From the NCBI GenBank assembly GCA_002483085.1, contig DLHF01000058.1, positions 42,454 to 106,453 on the forward strand: a DNA stretch of 64,000 nt, read 5' to 3'. The stretch comes from Ignavibacteria bacterium UBA7675 (GTDB lineage: Bacteria > Bacteroidota > Ignavibacteria > Kapaibacteriales > UB7675). Positions 1 through 7,370 of this stretch are shown piece after piece; the first letter of the stretch is position 1; each line of letters begins with the position of its first letter. The notes beneath the pieces were generated by a model, which saw only the letters and a list, made by a program, of their open reading frames with translations, was not told where the DNA came from and did not search any database. The translations under genes and the position numbers were made by a program.

Positions 1-10
1 TCTTGCCCGG

Positions 11-2305
11 CTATCGGGCGATGTGAAGGCGTTGGGAAAACACACCGTCTGCCGTATGAACTACCACCGTGTAGATTCCTGTGGCGAGAGTTTTTGTGCT
101 AATGGTACACACAGAGCTGCGGGAAGTGTTGTTGAAACGAACAAGCGTTCTGCCTGTGATATCCAGCACTTCTACGCGTTGCACCAGATGCTCTGGTACT
201 TCTACCGTAAACGCATCGGTAGCGGGGTTGGGATACAGAGCTATAGCTTGTTGCTGCAATGGTTCCGCAACGCTTACGATAGTGCTGGTGGCCTTTACTG
301 TGTCGGTTGTGTACGTGGTCGAGCCGGTGTAGATGGCAAAGTTGCCATAGCGGTCGAGCATGGCCGCCGTGTTTTCATTGAGAGCATCAATTTTTACGAC
401 GAACGAAGCTATCTGGCTTTTGCTGTACGGATTCCATGTATTGCCGCCGTCGGTTGTTTGTGCGATGGGATAGATGACATTTGTATTTGGGTCGGACATA
501 TAGCCTGTGGGGTTGTCCAGAAACGACATCACTGCAAACCGGTTGTTCTGAAGAGTGCTGGACAGCCCGCTGCTTATGTCGTTCCAGTTCTGTCCGCCGT
601 CGGTTGTTTGATACAATTCGCCTCGGCAGCCGTGAACAAAGCCTGTTGTTGCACTGAAAAAGGACATGGTGCCGCAGTCGATAGAGCCGGTAATATTGTT
701 CCAGCTTTGCCCGCGATTGGTACTGCGGAAAATTTTCCTATTATTGGTCATGGCATACCAGCTATCCATAGCTGGGAACTGCATTGTTTCGATTTGCCCG
801 CCAATATTAGTCATATTCACCGGAGTCCAGGTCATACCGCCATCGGTAGAATAATTGACTGTCAATGAATTGAGGCTGTAGGTGACTGCGTTGTTGTTGT
901 CGATAAAAATGATTTCCCGGACATCTTCATGATAGGTACCTGTGTGAAGATCGGCAAACGTTTGTCCGCCGTCGGTCGTATATCTGATTTTCATGTAGCC
1001 ACCCTGGCCTGATGCATTATAGCCAGTACCGGTGAAAAAGAATGTGTCCTTGCTCGCGAAGTAGAAATTTTCGCCTGTGAATACTTTTCCAGAGCCATCT
1101 TTTACCTTTTTCCAGGTCAGCCCCTTGTTGGTTGTCAGCACAAGTTCGCGTCCGCTGTACACACCGCTGGATAATTTACCAACCGAGGCAACTGAGGTAG
1201 AATCATTAATCACCTGCAAAAAATGTATGCTTGGAGCGCCCGAGGTGTTTTGGGATGTGTTGATGGGGTCGGACTGTTGTACCCAGGTTTTTCCAAAATC
1301 CGTCGAGAGTGTTGTGTGGTCTTCGTCGTAGGCGATAAACGTATCATTGCCGAGATAGCAACCTTTTCCGTCGATATTGGGCGAGGACGATACCCAGGTT
1401 GTTCCACCGTCGGACGTAGTAAATGTCGTGTAGCCGTTTGCATTTCCCGTAATAGCGAAACCTTCGGAGGCGTTCTTGAAATAGAGATAATCTGCTTTTG
1501 CCTTTGGGAAACCGGACAGCGGCGTAAAGCTGAGCCCGCCGTCGGTGGTTTTGTACACATTCTTATCGCTCGCCAGTTCTTTATTCGCTGTAATAAAGAA
1601 CTCTTCGGCACTCAGGATCACAGCCATATTGATACCGTGATTATTAAAATTGTTGTTCATGCCATCGGGCGATATTTTCACAATGTTCCAGCTCATGCCC
1701 TTGTCCATGCTTTTATGCACAGTAAATTTCGACAGCCCGAAATCCCCTAGTTCTCTGCCGAAGGCGAGCATGGTGCTGCCGGACACATGATATACTTCGC
1801 CCGGCGCGCTTTCGATGCGGAAAGTGGCGCCACCATCGCGTGTTACAAGTGCTTCCTTTTCCGTGGGAGCGGAGATGGGGTGATTAAAAATATCGAAGAA
1901 GGCTGTGTTCTCATCTACTGCGATAATGCGAGCTATGGAGAAGCGGTAGAGATTCTCCGGCTGTGCTGCGTCTACGAGATATTTTCGCGACCAGTTCATT
2001 CCGCCATCGGTTGTTACAAGGATCAGCCCCGGCTGTGCTGTCGCCGCAAAGCCCGTCGTTGCATTGATAAACGCGATGTCGCGGATAGCTGCTTCCGACT
2101 GAAAGGACACTATGTGCCAGGACGCGCCTTTGTCTGGACTTTTGCGAATAAGCCCGGCGGCATCACCAGCAAAGACAACATCTGGATTGCCGGGTTGTTG
2201 GGCAAAAGTTGTGATTGTACTGTTGGTATATCGCCATTCCAGAGTCTGGGCTCCGGCTGTAAGCGCGCATAGAAAGAATACGGCCATGAGGTTCAGTTTT
2301 TTCAT
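11..2305 (-). CDS. T9SS-sorted secreted protein with sialidase-like (YCF48/BNR) repeats
   Basis: Predicted cell-surface or secreted protein of about 764 residues. The first 20 residues form a signal peptide ending at an Ala-Gln cleavage site. The body has many repeats of the form T-T/S-D-G-G-x-x-W, the hallmark of BNR/Asp-box beta-propellers as in YCF48-like photosystem assembly and sialidase folds. The last 70 or so residues (ALYPNPATDAF... ending in IAR) match the type IX secretion C-terminal sorting domain. I chose the ATG at 2305 because AAGGAGG lies 5 bases upstream; an ATG one codon earlier is possible. A short GCCCG/CGGGC stem at 5-19 surrounds the stop codon. Substrate or binding partner is unknown. 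The family assignment is firm and the function is not. Confidence 0.85.
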   Translation of the reverse strand: MKKLNLMAVFFLCALTAGAQTLEWRYTNSTITTFAQQPGNPDVVFAGDAAGLIRKSPDKGASWHIVSFQSEAAIRDIAFINATTGFAATAQPGLILVTTDGGMNWSRKYLVDAAQPENLYRFSIARIIAVDENTAFFDIFNHPISAPTEKEALVTRDGGATFRIESAPGEVYHVSGSTMLAFGRELGDFGLSKFTVHKSMDKGMSWNIVKISPDGMNNNFNNHGINMAVILSAEEFFITANKELASDKNVYKTTDGGLSFTPLSGFPKAKADYLYFKNASEGFAITGNANGYTTFTTSDGGTTWVSSSPNIDGKGCYLGNDTFIAYDEDHTTLSTDFGKTWVQQSDPINTSQNTSGAPSIHFLQVINDSTSVASVGKLSSGVYSGRELVLTTNKGLTWKKVKDGSGKVFTGENFYFASKDTFFFTGTGYNASGQGGYMKIRYTTDGGQTFADLHTGTYHEDVREIIFIDNNNAVTYSLNSLTVNYSTDGGMTWTPVNMTNIGGQIETMQFPAMDSWYAMTNNRKIFRSTNRGQSWNNITGSIDCGTMSFFSATTGFVHGCRGELYQTTDGGQNWNDISSGLSSTLQNNRFAVMSFLDNPTGYMSDPNTNVIYPIAQTTDGGNTWNPYSKSQIASFVVKIDALNENTAAMLDRYGNFAIYTGSTTYTTDTVKATSTIVSVAEPLQQQAIALYPNPATDAFTVEVPEHLVQRVEVLDITGRTLVRFNNTSRSSVCTISTKTLATGIYTVVVHTADGVFSQRLHIAR

Positions 2306-2567
2306 CATATCCTCCTTGAACTGTGAGAAAGTATCAGCAAGCGAACATTGCAAGGCGCAAGTCCGTCGATACTAAATTCACAGAATAGGAGTATTTATAA
2401 AACCCGACTTTGCGGGAATTCTTACTGCGGCAGCGTTTCCGGTCTTCTTGAGGAAAGAGGAGAACCATCCTGCGGCTGTGGCTGGTACTGTGGATGTTTC
2501 GGATGGTGGCGATGCATTCCGCAAAAAAATGTACTGATATTGTTGAATATTCTTCGGCTGACCTTGC

Positions 2568-2653
2568 GTGTGGTCTCTGCACCGCGCAGCATCCGGCGGC
2601 TTTCTCGCCGCCTCTCCGCCGCGTGGTTCATCGGGCTTCTTCGCAATGGCAGA
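2568..2653 (+). repeat. Dispersed intergenic repeat, copy A
   Basis: Copy of the modular repeat family described in the findings. It carries the module GTCTCTGCACCGCGCAGCA followed by CCGCCGCGTGGT and a tail CTTCTTCGCAATGG also present in copy D. The remainder of the roughly 665-base gap between the T9SS gene and hsdM holds no gene I can support; a 161-codon reading frame on the minus strand simply runs through the repeat. Confidence 0.7.
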
Positions 2654-2970
2654 TGCAGTCGATGATACAGACCGGGCAGGCGTACACGAACATCTGAGTC
2701 GCAGTAGCCATACACATCAGACAACTGTAGACAGCTTCGTATTGATTTTCCTGATGTACAGTACAACATTAACACATTGTTGAGATATTTGTGTGGCTGT
2801 AGTGCACAATTGTTTGTAGTTTCAGTGTAATCATCAAGACTCGCAACATCCTGAACGACCGGGCAGTCCGCAGAGCAACGACATCTGCGGACGCTTTCAT
2901 CGAACATTTCAGGGCGTTGAGTACATCAGCCGCCACTAAAGCGTTCTTGCAGTCGTAGAGTTGCAGACGG

Positions 2971-4581
2971 CTATATTGGTGGAAGTCCTAATTCCTCTAA
3001 AAATTTATTATGTGTCTCTTTTGCTTTGTTAATGTCTCTGTCAAGGTCAACTAATTTTTTGTTTACCTCTTCCAGGACAATTATTTCTTCGTCTAATGAT
3101 GTGCTTACATACCGTGAAATATTCAGGTTGAATTCGTTTTTCTCGATTTCGTCCATTGTCACTCTGCGAGAGTAGAGGGTTTCTTCTTTGCGTTCTCTGT
3201 ATGTGTTAACTATTTTCTCAATATGCCCAGGAAGCAGATTATTTTGTCGCTTTCCTTTTTCAAAGTGGTCAACAGCATTGATAAAGAGCACATCGTCAAA
3301 CTTTTTGCATTTCTTTAATACCACAATACAAACGGGAATCCCTGTCGAGAAAAACAAGTTTGCAGGAAGTCCAATCACCGTGTCAATGTTTCCGTCCTTG
3401 AGCAATTTCGTTCTGATGCGCTCTTCAGCACCGCCTCTGAACAAAACACCATGTGGCAAAATGATTGCCATGGTTCCCTCTTTACTCAGGAAATGAAAAC
3501 CGTGTAATAGGAAAGCAAAGTCGGCTGCCGACTTGGGAGCAAGTCCGTAACTCTTGAACCGAAAATCTTCTCCCATTGCTTCCGATGGCTCCCAACGATA
3601 GCTGAAAGGTGGATTGGCTACAACGGCGTCAAACTCCAACTTTTTCGCAGGATTCATTTCGTTCAAAATCTCCCAATCGTTGAGTAATGTGTCTCCGTGG
3701 TGAATCTCAAACTCGGTATCCTTTACTCCATGCAAGAGCATGTTCATTCGTGCTAGGTTGTATGTTGTGATGTTCTTTTCCTGCCCGAATATTTTACCGA
3801 TTGTACCACCGGCTTCGGTTATTCTCCTGCGGACATTCAGCAACAATGAACCCGAGCCACAGGCAAAGTCTAACACTCTTTCTATCTTTTTCTTTTCCCC
3901 TTTGCTTGGATCCTGGCTGTCCAGCGTGACAATGGCAGAAAGAATGTCCGAAATCCTTTGCGGTGTATAAAACTCACCTGCCTTTTTCCCTGAACCTGCT
4001 GCAAATTGTCCGATCAGATATTCGTAGGCATCACCCAGAATGTCTTTATCTGTAGAAAACTGGTTTATGCCTTCAGCAATTTTCTGAATAATGGTGCAGA
4101 GCTTCTTGTTCCGTTCTTCGTAGTTCCTGCCGAGTTTGTCTGAATCCAGATTGATTTCCGAAAACAAGCCTTGAAATGTACTTTCAAAGGATTGGTTCTC
4201 GATGTATTTGAAACCTTGTTGCAATGTGCGTAGTAGCTCGCTGCTTTGGGTTCTGGCAAGGTGTGCAATGCTGTTCCATAAGTGAGATGGCTCAATTACA
4301 TAGTGAACCTTTCTCCGCATCTGCTTTTCGAATACTGTTATATCAGCAGGATTTTGTTCATACCAAACGGATAACGGAGTGCTGTTTCCGTTGTCGGTTA
4401 AAACAGGATAATCTTTCCCTAATTCCTTTTTTGCTGCCGCTTCGTAGTTGTCGCTCAAATAACGCAGGAACAGAAACGAAAGCATATAATCGCGAAAATC
4501 GTCTGCATTCATTGCTCCACGCAATTCGTCCGCGATTTTCCACAGTGTGTTGCCTAATTGAGTTTGTGCGGTTTGTGTCAT
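2971..4581 (-). CDS. hsdM: Type I restriction-modification system, DNA methyltransferase subunit HsdM
   Basis: Modification subunit of 536 residues. With HsdS it methylates adenine in the bipartite recognition site; with HsdR added it forms the restriction complex. The N-terminal helical HsdM domain covers roughly residues 8-150. The AdoMet-binding motif DFACGSGSLL is at 238-247 and the catalytic N6-adenine motif NPPF is at 323-326, after the conserved GEFYTPQRI segment at 202-210. It is the last gene of the operon, starting 10 bases after the stop of the anticodon-nuclease-like gene. The split order, with hsdM separated from hsdS by another gene, differs from the usual hsdMS pairing. The gene is visibly richer in A and T than the core genes of the window. 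Confidence 0.97.
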   Translation of the reverse strand: MTQTAQTQLGNTLWKIADELRGAMNADDFRDYMLSFLFLRYLSDNYEAAAKKELGKDYPVLTDNGNSTPLSVWYEQNPADITVFEKQMRRKVHYVIEPSHLWNSIAHLARTQSSELLRTLQQGFKYIENQSFESTFQGLFSEINLDSDKLGRNYEERNKKLCTIIQKIAEGINQFSTDKDILGDAYEYLIGQFAAGSGKKAGEFYTPQRISDILSAIVTLDSQDPSKGEKKKIERVLDFACGSGSLLLNVRRRITEAGGTIGKIFGQEKNITTYNLARMNMLLHGVKDTEFEIHHGDTLLNDWEILNEMNPAKKLEFDAVVANPPFSYRWEPSEAMGEDFRFKSYGLAPKSAADFAFLLHGFHFLSKEGTMAIILPHGVLFRGGAEERIRTKLLKDGNIDTVIGLPANLFFSTGIPVCIVVLKKCKKFDDVLFINAVDHFEKGKRQNNLLPGHIEKIVNTYRERKEETLYSRRVTMDEIEKNEFNLNISRYVSTSLDEEIIVLEEVNKKLVDLDRDINKAKETHNKFLEELGLPPI

Positions 4582-4591
4582 GTAAATTTCT

Positions 4592-5713
4592 TTATGCGAA
4601 TATTTCAGGTAATTGAAATGTATGTTTATCCAAAAATGCTTTTAATATTCTCTTGAATAAGTCTTTGTTATCCGGATTCATTTCAACGGGCTGGTAAATG
4701 GAATATTGGCCATGACTCAGCAAGTTTAAGGCTCGTGAAAAAAGAACTTCGTCTTCAATGTCATAGATGCATTTGGAGAAGTCGTTGAAGCCGAAAAAAG
4801 TAGAAGTCTTTTCCAATACACTTCGGAGTATGTTGAAATGATACGTATGTATTTTTCCTGTTTCTGATGCCTTCTTTAGCTCTGCCAGCAAAGCAATATG
4901 ATGAAAGAAGGGGGTGTCGTTAGTTGCTTGAAGTATGTAGCCTTCTGTGCCATTTTTATGAAGAAAATGACTCTTGAGATCGGTTTTTCTTAGCTCATTG
5001 TGCATCACATTAAAGAAAAGGGCGTGGTGTGAAGAAATAACTACCTTTACCTTGTTTTTTCCTCTTTTAAGTAATCGAGCCAGATCGCAGGCTACTGCAA
5101 TTGCGTTGTTGTCGTCCAGTGAGGAAATAGGATCATCAATGTAAATGTACTTTATACGCTCATAGGATTCATCACCGTCAATGACTAACTCAATAAGCGT
5201 GAGAAAAATGCACCAGATAAAAATATTCTCTTCCCCTCTTGAAATCTTTATGTTCGACTGATCAATGCGTTCAGGCTCTTCAGACCCTAGTCTAAATTTG
5301 GGATTCTTCACCTGTTTCTTAAAAGAAATAGTTCCTTTTATAAAATCGAGGTCAAAATTAAAGTCGGCGTAGCGCTCTAAATGGCTGAAAATCTTTTCAT
5401 CTAAAGCCAGCTCCTTGAACCCATCAAAAAAAGTAGAATTTTTATTGATAATTACATGTCTTTCTGTATCATTTTCAAGATCGTTGTTCCAGTGAAAAAG
5501 GTCTTCTGTATAAGCATTGTAATACAAGGTGTCAGATGTTGGATCTTTTTTTCGCTTCTTGCTAAGGTCTTTAAACTCCATGGAAAGGCGTGTTTTTCCC
5601 GTCCCATTATATGCATAGAGTAGCACGAAGTGATTCTCATTCAGGTCATCTCGCAACCTTGTTGCAACCTTTTTAAGTGTTGAGTATTTCTGTAGTTTTA
5701 TCTTCCCACTCAT
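4592..5713 (-). CDS. prrC: PrrC-like anticodon nuclease (ABC-type ATPase toxin linked to type I RM)
   Basis: About 373 residues, close to the 396 of E. coli PrrC. The N-terminal two thirds are an ABC-type ATPase: Walker A AYNGTGKT near 34-41 (first Gly replaced by Ala), a signature-like SRGEEN near 158-163, Walker B and D-loop YIYIDDPISSLDD near 189-201, and H-loop SSHH near 227-230. DDPxSSLD is typical of the PrrC/RloC group. The C-terminal part has R297-x3-E301 and H334, the same order and nearly the same spacing as the catalytic Arg320-Glu324-His356 of PrrC, a nuclease that cuts tRNA-Lys at the anticodon when phage disables the RM complex. The gene overlaps hsdS by 1-4 bases if a GTG at 5719 is used; the ATG at 5713 is preferred. 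The tRNA target here is unknown. Nuclease function is inferred. Confidence 0.75.
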   Translation of the reverse strand: MSGKIKLQKYSTLKKVATRLRDDLNENHFVLLYAYNGTGKTRLSMEFKDLSKKRKKDPTSDTLYYNAYTEDLFHWNNDLENDTERHVIINKNSTFFDGFKELALDEKIFSHLERYADFNFDLDFIKGTISFKKQVKNPKFRLGSEEPERIDQSNIKISRGEENIFIWCIFLTLIELVIDGDESYERIKYIYIDDPISSLDDNNAIAVACDLARLLKRGKNKVKVVISSHHALFFNVMHNELRKTDLKSHFLHKNGTEGYILQATNDTPFFHHIALLAELKKASETGKIHTYHFNILRSVLEKTSTFFGFNDFSKCIYDIEDEVLFSRALNLLSHGQYSIYQPVEMNPDNKDLFKRILKAFLDKHTFQLPEIFA

Positions 5714-5715
5714 AG

Positions 5716-6906
5716 TCACTCACTTGTTTGGGGGAATAAGCCCTGCAACAACCCCTTTTTGTGAAGTTTCAGGGCTTCCACTTTTTGGCTTTGGGCATTG
5801 ATAAGTCCATCTATCGAAGAAAGTGTTTCGGCAATTTTATGTTGTTCTTCAATAGATTTGGGAATTGTCAATTCAACTTTTTCAAGATTTGTTACAGACA
5901 ATCCAGGTTGAGCCTGTCCAGTGGCATATTGATTCAGATTTAAATAACCTAACATATAATATAGCCAAACTTTATCAGCATACTTTTCCGGTGTGACAAC
6001 AACAGCATGCTCGGTTGCGTGAAATGTTCCGTCTGCTAAAGTCACATTTCCGCAAAGGGCTCCTTGTCTTCCAATAAGTGAATATCTTCCCACATGTGTA
6101 AACGATTTTGTATAGCCACGTAATCCATTGCCACCATAGCATGAAAATAGATGCTCTGAATAATTTTCCTTTATTTCGGAAGCACTTACAAATTTACCAG
6201 CTTGCATCTTGCATATTTCCCCTAATTCTTTCTTCAACCATTCACCACTACCCTCAAACTCCTTAAACCGCAACTTCGGCACCTTTTCTCCTGCCTGCGG
6301 GAAAAGATTTTGCAGCAGCCCTTTTTTGTGTTCTTTGAGCACTATCAGCTTTTGGCTCTCGGCTGTGATGACTTCGTCTAATGAAGAAAGGCAGGAGGCG
6401 ATTTTTTGTTGTTCGGCTTTTTCTTTGGGGAATGTGACTAAATATCCTTTAATAGAATCTTTGTCACCTCTTGGCATTTTCACCCCTTCCGCACCTTTCA
6501 TTATATAACTGATAAAGGCATCATTTTTTAATAAGGAAGAAAGAAATGAATTAGAAACAACTGAATTAGCACGAATCGCTATAACATCATTTGAACACGC
6601 CCCATCTTTATCTGCAAACCAAACCTTCTTCAAGTACGGACGAATGTTTGAAATTAGAACATCTCCCTTTTTGTATTTGGTGAAATTTCCAAAAGAAGGA
6701 AGTTTTGATGCAAAAGTAACACCAGCATAATCAGGTAATAAATTCTCAGTGCTTATGTAAGAATTTATTGAAAGGGTTTCTAATGGCGTTTTTTCATTTA
6801 CAAAAATTGCGACTTGTTCCAATACGTTCCTTTCCCACTTGCCACTACCCTCAAACTCAGGAAACCTCAGCTTCGGCACCAATTTATTTTCGTTATTCTT
6901 ACTCAT
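5716..6906 (-). CDS. hsdS: Type I restriction-modification specificity subunit HsdS
   Basis: DNA-recognition subunit of 396 residues with two target-recognition domains separated by conserved helical spacers. The half-repeat layout is easy to see: VPKLRFPEFEGSGKW at 10-24 returns as VPKLRFKEFEGSGEW at 209-223, and the segment ending in HKKGLLQNLFPQ near 193-204 returns as HKKGLLQGLFPQ near the C-terminus. This arrangement is common in type I-C-like HsdS proteins, the class with which PrrC is partnered in E. coli. The start codon overlaps the stop of the GIY-YIG gene in the shared octamer ATGAGTAA, so translation is probably coupled. The exact recognition sequence cannot be read from the protein. 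Confidence 0.96.
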   Translation of the reverse strand: MSKNNENKLVPKLRFPEFEGSGKWERNVLEQVAIFVNEKTPLETLSINSYISTENLLPDYAGVTFASKLPSFGNFTKYKKGDVLISNIRPYLKKVWFADKDGACSNDVIAIRANSVVSNSFLSSLLKNDAFISYIMKGAEGVKMPRGDKDSIKGYLVTFPKEKAEQQKIASCLSSLDEVITAESQKLIVLKEHKKGLLQNLFPQAGEKVPKLRFKEFEGSGEWLKKELGEICKMQAGKFVSASEIKENYSEHLFSCYGGNGLRGYTKSFTHVGRYSLIGRQGALCGNVTLADGTFHATEHAVVVTPEKYADKVWLYYMLGYLNLNQYATGQAQPGLSVTNLEKVELTIPKSIEEQHKIAETLSSIDGLINAQSQKVEALKLHKKGLLQGLFPQTSE

Positions 6907-6943
6907 ACGCTTTCAGTCCTGATATTTCCCGTCCTTCAGTTTG
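6899..6943 (-). repeat. 45-bp direct repeat, copy 1 (3' end of GIY-YIG gene)
   Basis: Matches 7326-7370 at 41 of 45 positions in the same orientation. Both copies encode the peptide EGREISGLKAYE, the stop codon, and the ATG of the next gene. It reads as a duplication of the hsdR 3' end left behind when the GIY-YIG gene entered the operon. Confidence 0.9.
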
Positions 6944-7333
6944 ACTATGTATTGTGCTGCCTGAGCGCAGTCGAAGGCAGCGTGTGGAATCATGCTCCGG
7001 TTGTTGAGCAGAGCCGAAAGAACCATTTCTGTAATTTTTATAATGTGTTTCATTCCTGCATTCAGCCAATTCGTGCAGTTTTTGGGGCATCCCGTTTATT
7101 AATGCCTCTTTCTTTTTCCGACTCCAGCCCTGCACTTGTTTTTCACGATAAAAAGCTTCATCAATTCTTTGAAATTCTTCAAAATACACCAACTTAACGG
7201 GCAAATGCTTTTTTGTATGATTGGCTCCTTTTCCGGACTGATGTTGTGCCAACCGCAATCTCAAATTATTGGTACTCCCGGTATAGTAACTGCCATCAGC
7301 ACATTCCAATATGTACATCCATCCTTTACTCAT
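6899..7333 (-). CDS. GIY-YIG nuclease-domain protein inserted in the RM operon
   Basis: 144 residues. Residues 1-90 are a complete GIY-YIG nuclease domain of the small YhbQ/UvrC-like type: Y7 and Y17 in MYILECADGSYYTGS, arginines at 25 and 27, and the metal-binding Glu64 in AFYREKQVQGW. From about residue 100 on the sequence no longer looks like family sequence: it is the translation of a palindrome (6956-6981) followed by a copy of the HsdR C-terminal tail. The gene overlaps hsdR upstream and hsdS downstream by the same ATGAGTAA octamer. Small GIY-YIG proteins of this type often stand alone, and their DNA or RNA target is usually unknown. A role in restriction is possible, but passenger status is equally likely. 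Confidence 0.85.
   Translation of the reverse strand: MSKGWMYILECADGSYYTGSTNNLRLRLAQHQSGKGANHTKKHLPVKLVYFEEFQRIDEAFYREKQVQGWSRKKKEALINGMPQKLHELAECRNETHYKNYRNGSFGSAQQPEHDSTRCLRLRSGSTIHSQTEGREISGLKAYE
6956..6981. repeat. REP-like palindrome with CTGAGCGCAGTCGAAG core
   Basis: Perfect 7-bp arms GCTGCCT and AGGCAGC enclose GAGCGCAGTCGA. The core CTGAGCGCAGTCGAAG resembles a hairpin element frequent between genes in many Bacteroidetes genomes (known from memory, not searched). Here it is translated as the C-terminal extension of the GIY-YIG protein, which suggests this tail was originally non-coding. Confidence 0.6.
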
Positions 7334-7370
7334 ACGCTTTCAGCCCTGATATTTCCCGCCCTTCGGCTTG
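7326..7370 (-). repeat. 45-bp direct repeat, copy 2 (native 3' end of hsdR)
   Basis: Partner of 6899-6943. This is the presumed original, because the encoded tail continues smoothly from the HsdR C-terminal domain. Confidence 0.9.

Noticed and set aside
1223..2272. Several long open frames on the plus strand opposite the T9SS repeat gene
   Set aside because: They arise because the minus-strand repeats are GC-structured; no family resemblance, no start sites, and they mirror the real gene.
2422..2907. 161-codon minus-strand frame between the T9SS gene and hsdM
   Set aside because: Runs through repeat copy A, rich in Arg, Cys and Ser with no protein-like pattern or ribosome binding site.
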